NCBI GenBank assembly: GCA_001772005.1
Contig: MERI01000056.1
Coordinates: 1-62,466, forward strand
DNA: 62,466 nt
Source: Betaproteobacteria bacterium RIFCSPLOWO2_12_FULL_62_58
GTDB taxonomy: Bacteria > Pseudomonadota > Gammaproteobacteria > Burkholderiales > SG8-41
Reading direction: 5' to 3'
Part shown: positions 1 through 7,585 of the stretch, piece after piece
Position numbering within the stretch: the stretch's first letter is position 1
Layout of the letters: each line of letters opens with the position of its first letter
Notes under the pieces: generated by a model
Seen by the model: the letters and a program-made list of their open reading frames with translations, nothing else
What the model was told of the DNA's origin: nothing
Databases searched by the model: none
Translations under genes and position numbers: made by a program

Positions 1-749
1 TCTTCGACCGGGGGGTGTTCCCAGATGAAGGGCCCGCGCTTGTCGGCGTGGCAGCTCGTGCAAAGCTCCCGGATCGACTCGCTGTTGACCATGGCGGGCG
101 AGAGCGCGCCGTGCGGGTTGTGGCAGTCGGTGCACTTGATCCTCCCTTCGATGATCGGGTGATGCGAAGGCTTGAGCAATTGCGAGCGGATCTGCTTATG
201 ACAGGCGGTACAGGTTTCATACTGCAACTGCCGCACCGTGGTCTCGTACGGGCTGACCGAGGGATTGGGCTTCCTCAGCGCTATGGTCGAGCCTGGCCCC
301 GGCGCGCCGTGCATGGTGTGGCAGTTGTTGCAGGAGACCTCGTTCTTCCGGTGCCTGCCGGAATCCCAGAAGGCGAGGTGGCGGTCGTGCATGTGGCAGG
401 CGCGGCAGGTGTCGCTCTTCGCGTCGGCGGGCACCTTGGGATCGTTGAACCCGAAAATGCCGCCGACCCCCTTGCCGCCGCCCTTCTTGGCGTGCTCGAG
501 GGCGTTTTGGCTGTGGCATGCGAGGCAATCGCCCTGATTGGACGGGCCGCGGAGGTTGCCCTTCTGGCCGTGCTTGGTGGCGAGATAGCTCTCGACGTAG
601 GGGGCGTGACAGGCTTTGCAGATTTCCATCACCTGCTGCTTGCCGGGCGCCTGCTCAGCCGCGAGGGCTACGGTGCCCGCGAGCAATAGCAAGGCGCCTG
701 AAACAATCCCCAGTACCGGGGACCAGTTGAACCGCGACCTATCCGCCAT
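1..749 (-). CDS. Decaheme c-type cytochrome, DmsE/MtrA family (partial, runs off left edge)
   Basis: The first about 249 residues are present; the 3' end lies outside the window. The start ATG at 749 follows GGAG about 7 nt upstream. A signal peptide ends near residue 31, then CXXCH heme motifs follow: CKACH, CLACH, CRACH, CNNCH, CTACH, CTDCH and CTSCH, seven in the visible part. Sequence and spacing resemble the complete decaheme gene at 3852-4793, including a shared GGGKGVGG segment, so ten hemes are expected. The family places periplasmic multiheme cytochromes inside an outer-membrane porin to move electrons across the outer membrane. An FNR-type promoter lies upstream (971-1011). Whether it donates or accepts electrons cannot be told from sequence. 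Confidence 0.9.
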   Translation of the reverse strand, partial: MADRSRFNWSPVLGIVSGALLLLAGTVALAAEQAPGKQQVMEICKACHAPYVESYLATKHGQKGNLRGPSNQGDCLACHSQNALEHAKKGGGKGVGGIFGFNDPKVPADAKSDTCRACHMHDRHLAFWDSGRHRKNEVSCNNCHTMHGAPGPGSTIALRKPNPSVSPYETTVRQLQYETCTACHKQIRSQLLKPSHHPIIEGRIKCTDCHNPHGALSPAMVNSESIRELCTSCHADKRGPFIWEHPPVE

Positions 750-970
750 TTCGAGTCTCCCTGATTTGCGCCTCGGCAAAACGTTAACGGCGCAGCCGCC
801 GGGACGGCTGCGTGAAAAATTCATCGTAATGGGAACGGGGGCGAGCCCGAAGAGCTTCGAACTCGCCATCTTGCGACGGGCCGGCTTGCACCCGCTTGAG
901 AACTCGTGCACAACCCTTCTTTCCCCTTATAACTGCACGATGTAACAAATTTGTAACCAAACGTAAGCAA

Positions 971-1011
971 ATACTAAGGGTTCGCACTAGTGCTCGTTTG
1001 ATCCAAGTCAA
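971..1011 (-). promoter_or_regulatory. FNR-type promoter of the partial decaheme gene
   Basis: The box TTGATccaaGTCAA (998-1011) matches the FNR/ANR/DNR consensus TTGATnnnnATCAA with one mismatch. On the minus strand a -10-like TAGTAT (976-971) begins 21-22 nt after the box, the class II spacing. The predicted start is near 964, leaving a leader of about 215 nt to the ATG at 749. Confidence 0.55.
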
Positions 1012-1182
1012 ATAATATGAAGTTATTCCCTATTGTGAAAAAATTCTGTTGCGTAAGCACAACACCACGCTTGCCAGATAGGGCAGCATAAGTGTGTCTT
1101 TCACGATTCGGAACGAACCCGAACAAAGAGCTTTTGGCAGCATTTCTTGACCGGCTTCACAGCTTGTCGCGCCGCTTCTGCG

Positions 1183-1261
1183 TCACCCGGCGGCTTGCAA
1201 TCCACGTGAAATATGCGGCCGGAGTCTTTGATTTATATCAAGGCTTCAACGCCCCCGGGCC
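1183..1261. repeat. Duplicated FNR-box promoter block, copy A
   Basis: This 79-bp block aligns without gaps to 7149-7227. The FNR box lies at the same offset (45 nt) in both, and the 24 bases around the box are identical. Identity over the whole block is about 80% by eye. Confidence 0.6.
1228..1241 (+). promoter_or_regulatory. FNR box (perfect)
   Basis: TTGATTTATATCAA is a perfect match to TTGATnnnnATCAA. On the plus strand TAACGA (1264-1269) follows 22 nt later as a weak -10. No protein gene lies downstream on that strand; see the candidate sRNA. Confidence 0.65.
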
Positions 1262-1275
1262 ACTAACGATTCCCA

Positions 1276-1409
1276 CCAACAGGGTCCGTAGGAGACGTTC
1301 ACCCCCGAGTCGATCTCGCTGCCACCGCGGCAACCAGATCAGCGCCGCTCGCGGCGCTGCGCGCCATGCCCGGCGCACCAACAAAAAAGCCGGCCGCAGC
1401 CAGCTTTTT
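1276..1409 (+). ncRNA. Candidate FNR-activated small RNA
   Basis: The stretch between the predicted start of the 1228-1241 FNR promoter and a hairpin ending in TTTTT (1384-1409) is about 134 nt, has no convincing coding frame and is GC-rich with internal pairing. This is the architecture of anaerobically induced sRNAs such as FnrS. It is an inference from layout only; the -10 is weak. Confidence 0.3.
1384..1409. terminator. Bidirectional intrinsic terminator
   Basis: AAAAAGC-C-GGC pairs with GCC-A-GCTTTTT around a CGCA loop. It carries a T run in both directions, so it can end the small cytochrome c transcript on the minus strand and the candidate sRNA on the plus strand. Confidence 0.6.
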
Positions 1410-1425
1410 GGAGGAGCAATGCGAG

Positions 1426-1716
1426 TTACTTCGTGGACAGCACGTACTGCAGCGCAGCCTTGAGTTCGGCGTCGGAGGCCGCAGCCTTGGGATGGCCCTT
1501 GCCTTCCTTGAGCTTCTCCGCCAGCTTGCCCTCGGCGCCCTTGTCGTCCTTATACTTGGCGGCGATCTCCTTGAGCGATGGGCCCACTTTCTTCTTGTCC
1601 ATCTCGTGACAGTTGAGACAGCCTTTGGCTTTAGCCACATCCGCCCCCGACTGGGCATAACCCACTCCCGACGCCAAAATTCCCGCTGCCGCCACAACCA
1701 CCAGTATTGCCTTCAT
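1426..1716 (-). CDS. Small class I cytochrome c (c551/c552-like)
   Basis: A 96-residue precursor with a signal peptide (about residues 1-21, ending GYAQ), one heme site CLNCH and a likely distal Met ligand within the C-terminal half. The family are soluble periplasmic electron carriers. The start at 1716 is chosen because AGGAG precedes it at good spacing and the signal peptide begins there; a longer frame upstream has no such features. It follows the porin gene by 11 nt, so it is probably cotranscribed and may shuttle electrons between the decaheme conduit and inner-membrane enzymes. Confidence 0.88.
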   Translation of the reverse strand: MKAILVVVAAAGILASGVGYAQSGADVAKAKGCLNCHEMDKKKVGPSLKEIAAKYKDDKGAEGKLAEKLKEGKGHPKAAASDAELKAALQYVLSTK

Positions 1717-1727
1717 AACGTCTCCTA

Positions 1728-3830
1728 TTACTGGAACCTGTATATGTACCGGATGCCTACGAAAGTCGAATTCTGTTTCGGAACTGCGGTCACCGTGGTC
1801 CCGTCGGTAGTCGTCCCATAAGCCCACGGCGTGGGTCCACTGGCCGGGAACATCATCCAGGACCAGTCATCGGTGCTCCATCTTTCGTGAATCAGGTTAA
1901 CACGCACGTCGGCATTCTTCTGCACGGCATACTCGGCAAACAGCTTGAACCTCAGCAGCTTGTTGGTGATGTTGGGCGTCGGCACTACTGTCAACGTACC
2001 TGCGAAGTTGCTCTGGTATCGAGGCCTCCCATCAAGCAGGGTCAAACTCTGCTGATATTCGTTGACGCTGCGAAACGACTCCACATCCCCGCCAACTTTC
2101 AGTCTGCCGGAAACCCTGCCGCGCACGCCCAAGCCGAGCGAGTCGCCGGTTTCACTCAGATCGGTACGTTTGTCGGCCTCCGCGACAGCGCCACTATCAC
2201 GGGCGGGGTTGGCGTTGGCGCCATCCCTTTGGGTTATTTCTCTCGCCGTGGTTTTATCACGCGTATACCAGGCGTGGATCTGCCACGCCGAATTCACCTG
2301 ATAGCTGGCGTCCACCGCATAGAGGCGGGCGGTGCCATCCTGCAGTCCATACGGTCCGACCATGCCGCTATACTTGTCCTGAGCATCTTCAATCGTAAAC
2401 TGGAAACCCAGTTTATCCATCGGCGACCAATCCAGCATCGCGCGCCATTTGTCCCGTTTGCGATCCGCTATGTTCAACGGATTGATGGCGTCTTCAAGGG
2501 TGTCCCCCGGCAATGTATAGCTGGAGCCATCCCTTTTGCTGTGCAGGTACGCCAAAGATCCATTGACCGTCTCGGACATTGATTTGCGCAACTGGAGACG
2601 ATAGGTCGTTTCATCCAAACTCGCCCTGAAGGGGACGTACAACGTGCCCATGCCCGGGACCTGACGGTCCTGCGCGTTGTATTCGATGCCGCCCAGGAGA
2701 CTGTACGCCTGCGGCAGACGATAGGTGGCCTCCAGCTTTCCGACCGCGTTGGTGTACGAGAACGGCGTGTTGTAGACGGTCGGCGTATTCGCTGCGTTGA
2801 ATACAATGCCCCGCACCGGCGTCTTGTCGGCGAAGTCCCGGTAACGCAGATTGGCCACGATGGAGAGCTTCGGCATCGGTCTTGAGGTAAGTCCGATTTC
2901 AAGCAAAGTCGTGTCGAGCCTGCCGTCCAGGTTGGGGGGCGCAAGTGGACTCGCCGTCCCCCCAAAATTGCCCAATCCCTCGTCCTGCGTCACCCGCGAG
3001 TACGATGCCTTGAACGTGCCGCGCGTGGTGGGCGTGAAGTTATAACCCCCGTTCAGGAAAAGCTCATGCGATTTGTTGTCCAAGGGCAGGCTGAGGAAGT
3101 AAGGCGAAGCGCCGCTAGTAAGGGAAGTGGTTACCATCGAGTTGGCGTTGTCGTACGAGGTCCCGTAATACCCGGCTGACAACTGCAAACGATCGCGGGA
3201 GTAGTTCAGGGTGGCTTCAAGCAGGCGTATGGTGCTGTCGATCGGCTCGACCGCAAATTCAGCCGCTCCGCCACGGCCCCAGCCGCGCGTTCCGTCCTTG
3301 GTCTCGTTCCTGAAGGAAACGTTAAAGTTGAGGCCGACCCCCAGGTTCTTGAAGAATTTCGCCGTGACGCGATCGCGGGTCGTGCCCAGTTCCACGTTCG
3401 CCCCGGTACCGGGCGTGATGCTTGGGGTGGGGACGCGCAGTGTGGTGGTGCCGATACCCTGCACCCCCGTGTTGTAGATGAACGGCTGATCGCGGCTGAT
3501 GCGGCTGTATTCGAGCGATCCGCCGATGTCGCCCTGGCGCAGCCACTCCCCTTTGATCTCGCGGTTGTCGAGGCCCAGGTTTCGGGCCTTCAGGCCCAAC
3601 CAAGTACCGGTGGCATCGTCGCGTTTCAAAATGTCGGCATCCAGCAGGCCGTAGGCCCCGCTGTCACGCATGCCGTCGTAGATCCCTCGTTGAGCCCGAT
3701 CGTTGGACCAGTTCCCGATGCCGATCGAAACCGAATTCTCCGGACCCTCTGCGAGCACGGGGCCGTAAACCGAGAGCAGGGCCGCGGCAAGGGCCGTCAC
3801 CTTGAAAGTCTGCTTCATCCTCTTGCTCAT
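1728..3830 (-). CDS. MtrB/PioB-family outer-membrane beta-barrel of a decaheme conduit
   Basis: A 700-residue protein with a signal peptide (residues 1-28, cleaved after VLA), many alternating amphipathic strands and a C-terminal aromatic end (YIYRFQ) typical of outer-membrane barrels. Size and the phrases around GIGNWSNDRAQRGIYDGMRDSG fit the MtrB/PioB family, which holds a periplasmic decaheme cytochrome inside the barrel. The N-terminal CXXC of Shewanella MtrB is not seen. It lies between a decaheme cytochrome (3852-4793, 21 nt upstream) and a small cytochrome c, forming a classic conduit operon used for extracellular Fe(III) reduction or Fe(II) oxidation. Direction of electron flow is not determinable here. 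Confidence 0.88.
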   Translation of the reverse strand: MSKRMKQTFKVTALAAALLSVYGPVLAEGPENSVSIGIGNWSNDRAQRGIYDGMRDSGAYGLLDADILKRDDATGTWLGLKARNLGLDNREIKGEWLRQGDIGGSLEYSRISRDQPFIYNTGVQGIGTTTLRVPTPSITPGTGANVELGTTRDRVTAKFFKNLGVGLNFNVSFRNETKDGTRGWGRGGAAEFAVEPIDSTIRLLEATLNYSRDRLQLSAGYYGTSYDNANSMVTTSLTSGASPYFLSLPLDNKSHELFLNGGYNFTPTTRGTFKASYSRVTQDEGLGNFGGTASPLAPPNLDGRLDTTLLEIGLTSRPMPKLSIVANLRYRDFADKTPVRGIVFNAANTPTVYNTPFSYTNAVGKLEATYRLPQAYSLLGGIEYNAQDRQVPGMGTLYVPFRASLDETTYRLQLRKSMSETVNGSLAYLHSKRDGSSYTLPGDTLEDAINPLNIADRKRDKWRAMLDWSPMDKLGFQFTIEDAQDKYSGMVGPYGLQDGTARLYAVDASYQVNSAWQIHAWYTRDKTTAREITQRDGANANPARDSGAVAEADKRTDLSETGDSLGLGVRGRVSGRLKVGGDVESFRSVNEYQQSLTLLDGRPRYQSNFAGTLTVVPTPNITNKLLRFKLFAEYAVQKNADVRVNLIHERWSTDDWSWMMFPASGPTPWAYGTTTDGTTVTAVPKQNSTFVGIRYIYRFQ

Positions 3831-3851
3831 GACGATCTCCCTTAAATCCGG

Positions 3852-4793
3852 TTAGCGACGGAACCGCCCGGCCGTCGCGGAATTCTGAGTGCTGTTGCTG
3901 CCGTGAATGTTGGTGTGGCAGTTGAGACATCCCCTGCCCACCGTGCCCAGCAACGAAGTGCCCGTCGTTCTGCCGGTCGGCAAGCCAGCCGCCTGTACCG
4001 GGTGTCCGCCAGACGCATGGCAATCCTGGCACAGGAAAGGCGGACGCGACTTGAGCAGATTGGCGATCGTCGTGCCGTGCGGCTGGTGGCAAATGGTGCA
4101 GTCTTCAGTCACCGGCTGGTGGTTGTGCACGAAGGGTCCGCGCTTCTCCATGTGGCATTGGTAGCAGGTCTCGACAACGCTGCCCCTTTCCATCTGCTTC
4201 GGATTGTTTCCATGCACGTTATGACAGTCGGAGCAACTCACCTTGCCTTCCAGGATCGGATGGCGAGAAGGCTTGTTGACCTGAACGCGCTGCTCCTTGT
4301 GGCAGGTGAAACAGACTTGGGGCTGCGTGAGCTTGTCGCGCACGTTGTCGTGCGAGGTGTGCACCTGGTGACATGAAGTGCAGGCAACGTCGCGACCGGC
4401 ATGGACACTCGCCTGCCAGTGCATGCGCCTGGGGTCAGCCTGGTGGCAGTTAAGACAGGTCTTGTTTATCGCGTCCGCCGCGACGCTCTTCGTGCTCAAC
4501 TTGACCATGCCACCCACCCCCTTGCCGCCGCCAGCCTTGACGTGGGCGGTGCCATCGCCGTGGCAGGTAGAGCACGCGCCGGCGTTGGCCGGGCTCCGCG
4601 GATCGGTCTTCGTGCTGTGTTTCGAGGCCGAGTAGCTTTCAAAGGCAACGGCGTGACAATTCTTGCAGACCTCCGGACCCGGGCCCGCCGCTTGCGCTGG
4701 CGCCGCGGCAAATCCGGAGCTGATCATGAACGCGCCCGCAAAAACGATGGACGACAGCATCGAAACCAACCCGCCAAATCGTTTCCCTTTCAT
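3852..4793 (-). CDS. Decaheme c-type cytochrome, DmsE/MtrA/MtoA family (complete)
   Basis: A 313-residue precursor with a signal peptide (residues 1 to about 36) and exactly ten CXXCH motifs: CKNCH, CSTCH, CLNCH, CTSCH, CFTCH, CSDCH, CYQCH, CTICH, CQDCH and CLNCH. The length fits MtrA/MtoA/DmsE. Two in-frame ATGs lie at 4799 and 4793. GGGAG is only 2 nt from the first but 8 nt from the second, so 4793 is preferred. It is the first gene of the operon with the MtrB-type barrel and the small cytochrome c, and an FNR-type promoter with a near-consensus -10 lies 150-200 nt upstream. Confidence 0.92.
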   Translation of the reverse strand: MKGKRFGGLVSMLSSIVFAGAFMISSGFAAAPAQAAGPGPEVCKNCHAVAFESYSASKHSTKTDPRSPANAGACSTCHGDGTAHVKAGGGKGVGGMVKLSTKSVAADAINKTCLNCHQADPRRMHWQASVHAGRDVACTSCHQVHTSHDNVRDKLTQPQVCFTCHKEQRVQVNKPSRHPILEGKVSCSDCHNVHGNNPKQMERGSVVETCYQCHMEKRGPFVHNHQPVTEDCTICHQPHGTTIANLLKSRPPFLCQDCHASGGHPVQAAGLPTGRTTGTSLLGTVGRGCLNCHTNIHGSNSTQNSATAGRFRR

Positions 4794-4948
4794 ACTCATA
4801 TCTCCCAAGCTCACCACTAAACTTCCGCTACATTTCTCTTGTAAAACAATACCCGGCAAAACGTGTGCGCAACATTTGGTTGTTTATTGCTGGGTCGTTA
4901 TTTTTTTGATGGGTATATCGCGAAATATTTCGTTGAATTTGCATATAA

Positions 4949-4989
4949 AATATAGATCGATTCCAAGTTGATTCTTTGACGTAGATCAA
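4949..4989 (-). promoter_or_regulatory. FNR-type promoter of the decaheme/MtrB operon
   Basis: The box TTGACgtagATCAA (4976-4989) has one mismatch to the FNR consensus. On the minus strand TATATT (4954-4949, 5 of 6 to TATAAT) follows 21 nt after the box. The predicted start is near 4942. The same box could also act toward regB at 5078, but the plus-strand -10 is poor. Confidence 0.6.
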
Positions 4990-5077
4990 TGCGGAAAATA
5001 TTAGCCATGCGGCAAATTGTCGCATCGCGACGCAAGCGGTTACCGGCTTGCAAGTTCCCGAAGCAATCGAAAAACGA

Positions 5078-6373
5078 ATGACCCGATTATCAGACCAGCC
5101 GAATTTCGAGCAATTTTTGCTTCAGCCCGACAGATACAATCTCAGGCTGCTGGTGCTATTCAGAAATATCGTGATCGCGGCCCAGATCGTTACCATAGCG
5201 GTCGTAATCAGCGCCTTCAGAATATCGCTGCCGCTGCTGCCCGTATCGCTATGGATTGGCCTTCTGGTGCTGTTCAATCTCGCGACCTGGCTCCGCCTCA
5301 AGTCTCCGCGAGCAGTCACGAAGAGTGAGCTTTTCGGGCAGATGCTTGGCGATATCGCCATTTTTACTGGGCTCTTATACTTCACCGGAGGCGCCACCAA
5401 TCCCTTCGTTGGCATGTATCTCCTGCCCCTCGCAATCTCAGCCGCAATGCTGCCTTGGGCCTATACCGCGAGCATGATGATCGTTACCTGCGCGTGTTAT
5501 TTGGTGCTCCTGCCTTTCCATGTGCCATTGGTCCGTGTGGGCGGCGAGCTACCGCATTTCCATCTCTTCCTTACAGGTGGGGCCATTAATTATGCGATCA
5601 CCGCCGGGCTGATCGCATATTTCGTGTTCAAGGTAACTACCGCTCTGCGAGAAAATGAGCGGCTGTTGGCAAAAGCCAAGGAAAACGAATTGAACAGTGA
5701 ACGCATCATCGGGTTGGGGGCATTGGCCGCGGGAACAGCGCACGAACTTGGTTCGCCTCTTTCTACCGTGGCCGTGGTCGTCAAGGAATTGCAGCGGGAT
5801 TATCAGCACCTTCCGGAACTGAGCGAAGGTCTGCGTATCATTTCCGACCAGAGCCGGATATGCAAAGAAGCTTTGTCGCGGTTGACTGCGTCAGCCAATC
5901 ACGCACAATTAGCGGACGGAAGCAGGCTCTCGCTGGAAAAGTTCCTGGTTGAGATTGTCGAAAAATGTCAGCTCATGCGCCCGGATATCAAGGTCCATCA
6001 CACTATCGAAGGCAAGCGACCCGCTCCAGAAATTTTCCAGGAACTGGCATTGAGTCAATCGATCATAAACTTGCTCAACAATGCTGCTGATGCCTCACCC
6101 CGGCACATAACGATGGAGAGCCGCTGGAACGAACAGGAATTGCAGATTCGGATATCCGACAAGGGAAAAGGCATCTCGCCGGAAGTAGCCGGAATGATGG
6201 GCAAAGCGTTTTTCACCACTAAAGCGGCGGGAACAGGAAGCGGTCTCGGCTTACTCTTGACCAATACCATCATCAGCCGCTTGGGAGGCTCGGTAAAATG
6301 GTTTAACCTTCCGGAAGGGGGCGCATGCGCGGAAGTCTTGCTCCCATTATCGTCGATCGTTGTACCGTCTTGA
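5078..6373 (+). CDS. regB: Redox sensor histidine kinase RegB/PrrB family
   Basis: A 431-residue membrane kinase. About six transmembrane segments fill residues 25-185. They include GGATNPF, the quinone-binding GGxxNPF signature of RegB/PrrB/ActS. The H-box is GTAHELGSPLSTV. A cysteine in the following segment (RICKEAL) matches the redox-active cysteine region of RegB. The ATP-binding N box (NLLNNAADAS) and G boxes (DKGKGI, GSGLGL) are intact. ATG 5078 is chosen; a TTG at 5048 is possible, and neither has a strong ribosome binding site. It precedes regA by 4 nt. The family phosphorylates RegA under reducing conditions to control respiration and energy genes. Confidence 0.93.
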   Translation: MTRLSDQPNFEQFLLQPDRYNLRLLVLFRNIVIAAQIVTIAVVISAFRISLPLLPVSLWIGLLVLFNLATWLRLKSPRAVTKSELFGQMLGDIAIFTGLLYFTGGATNPFVGMYLLPLAISAAMLPWAYTASMMIVTCACYLVLLPFHVPLVRVGGELPHFHLFLTGGAINYAITAGLIAYFVFKVTTALRENERLLAKAKENELNSERIIGLGALAAGTAHELGSPLSTVAVVVKELQRDYQHLPELSEGLRIISDQSRICKEALSRLTASANHAQLADGSRLSLEKFLVEIVEKCQLMRPDIKVHHTIEGKRPAPEIFQELALSQSIINLLNNAADASPRHITMESRWNEQELQIRISDKGKGISPEVAGMMGKAFFTTKAAGTGSGLGLLLTNTIISRLGGSVKWFNLPEGGACAEVLLPLSSIVVPS

Positions 6374-6377
6374 GTTT

Positions 6378-6935
6378 ATGGAAGCGGATAACCTACTCCT
6401 CACTGACCGCCCCCAGCTGCTGCTGGTAGACGACGACGAGACGCTTTGTTCAGTGCTGTCCGTGGCTCTGGAAAAACGCGGGTTTATGGTTAACGTCGCC
6501 CATTCCATCAACGCAGCGCTCGCCACCCTTGCTGGCAACGCTCCGGAATATGCGGTCATTGACCTCAAGATGCCGGACGGTTCAGGGCTCGCGCTCGTCG
6601 CCGAATTAAAATCGCTGGATCCCCATACCAAAATCGTAGTATTCACCGGCCACAGCAGCATCGTCACCGCGGTGGAAGCCATCAAGCTTGGCGCTATCTA
6701 TTACCTGAGCAAGCCAGCCGATGCTGATGACATCATGGCGGCGTTTCAACGCGACGAGGGTGACGTGAACGTTCTGATCGACGACAAACCACCCTCAGTA
6801 GAGCGTCTGGAATGGGACCACATCAATCACATACTGATAGCAAACAACGGCAATATTTCAGCCACGGCGCGGGCACTGGGCATGCACCGGCGGACGCTGC
6901 AGCGCAAATTGTTCAAGCGTCCGCCCCGGCATTAG
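6378..6935 (+). CDS. regA: Response regulator RegA/PrrA family
   Basis: A 185-residue two-domain regulator. The receiver domain carries the acidic pocket DDDE, the phospho-acceptor Asp in DLKMPDGSG, a Thr and the conserved Lys in SKPAD. The C-terminal Fis-type helix-turn-helix (NGNISATARALGMHRRTLQRKL) is the near-invariant RegA/ActR/PrrA DNA-binding region. ATG 6378 lies 4 nt after the regB stop; an upstream TTG would overlap regB. RegA homologs activate or repress respiratory, denitrification and carbon-fixation genes, so neighbouring electron-transport genes are likely targets. Confidence 0.93.
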   Translation: MEADNLLLTDRPQLLLVDDDETLCSVLSVALEKRGFMVNVAHSINAALATLAGNAPEYAVIDLKMPDGSGLALVAELKSLDPHTKIVVFTGHSSIVTAVEAIKLGAIYYLSKPADADDIMAAFQRDEGDVNVLIDDKPPSVERLEWDHINHILIANNGNISATARALGMHRRTLQRKLFKRPPRH

Positions 6936-6938
6936 CCG

Positions 6939-7125
6939 TTTGTTGAAAATCGACTTGTCACCTCGGCCAGAAAGCCTGCCCCGTATTCCGATACGGAGTC
7001 GGTGTTCAGAGAAAACACGTCAAGTGAATCAACACCTTACGGGATGCCGGCTTCCGGCTTAAAGCATGACGGGAGAGGTTCCGCCCGTAAGACCGAATCC
7101 TGCCAGCACAGCGATTTTCAACAAA
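6939..7125. repeat. 187-bp segment with perfect 14-bp terminal inverted repeats
   Basis: TTTGTTGAAAATCG at 6939-6952 is the exact reverse complement of 7112-7125. The inside has no coding frame. The arrangement could be a miniature mobile element or a transcribed RNA with a long stem; there is no second copy in the window to decide. Confidence 0.4.
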
Positions 7126-7148
7126 TTGCGGGTCTTGGCGCTCTCGAA

Positions 7149-7227
7149 TCACCCGGCGACTTGTATTCCAGGTGAAACACGCGGCCACGGTCTTTGATTT
7201 ATATCAAGGCTTCAGGCCCGGCCGGCC
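7149..7227. repeat. Duplicated FNR-box promoter block, copy B
   Basis: Ungapped partner of 1183-1261, about 80% identical by eye, with the FNR box in the same position. Confidence 0.6.
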
Positions 7228-7235
7228 CCTAGAGT
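7194..7235 (+). promoter_or_regulatory. FNR-type promoter upstream of cobA
   Basis: TTGATTTATATCAA (7194-7207) is a perfect FNR-consensus box. TAGAGT (7230-7235) follows 22 nt later as a -10. The predicted start near 7242 leaves a leader of about 340 nt before cobA, containing a REP palindrome. Confidence 0.6.
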
Positions 7236-7464
7236 ATCCAGCACGGCGAGGTTAGAACAAGCCGGTGAGGCCGGCGTGCGGGCGGGGCCAGCGCGGAACC
7301 TGAATGCAGCGGACGCAAGGATCGGAAATGGATGAGAATCCGAACACGCGCAATAACAGACCGGCGCGAGCCGGCGATAGGGACGCGATGGGACCCGCTG
7401 ATGGCGGCCGCCCGCAATTCGCATCCAGCCTTCCGACACTGCGCATCGTCGGCAAGGACGGCCC

Positions 7465-7541
7465 AGGAGTTTGTCGGACTTAGGTCGGACAAACTCCTAA
7501 TGCAAAACCGCCTGCAGGAAAACGGAAGAAAAAGGCAGTGA
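7465..7541. repeat. REP-like palindrome with extension, copy 1
   Basis: AGGAGTTTGTCGGAC (7465-7479) pairs with 7484-7498 with one mismatch around a 4-nt loop. The palindrome plus the next 43 nt form a 77-bp unit that recurs at 8509-8585 in the same orientation with about five differences, so the two copies flank cobA. Confidence 0.75.
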
Positions 7542-7585
7542 GCACCTCATTTTGAACCTGCTCGCGTGCCCATTGGAGGACAAGA

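Larger units (their letters stand above)
750..1425. other. Non-coding region with two FNR boxes and a candidate sRNA
   Basis: No plausible gene is seen in these 676 nt. It holds an FNR-like box at 998-1011 serving the decaheme gene on the minus strand, a second box at 1228-1241, and a terminator hairpin at 1384-1409. The block 1183-1261 is about 80% identical by eye to 7149-7227. The open frames here have no coding look and no ribosome binding site. Confidence 0.6.
6936..7585. other. Repeat-rich intergenic region upstream of cobA
   Basis: No gene is seen in these 650 nt. In order it holds a 187-bp segment bounded by 14-bp inverted repeats (6939-7125), promoter block copy B with an FNR box (7149-7227), an unexplained GC-rich stretch (7236-7464), and the first REP-like palindrome with its 3' extension (7465-7541). 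Confidence 0.6.

Noticed and set aside
7228..7464. Cobalamin or other riboswitch upstream of cobA
   Set aside because: No B12-box or other conserved riboswitch core could be recognised; only a long GC-rich leader and a REP hairpin are seen.
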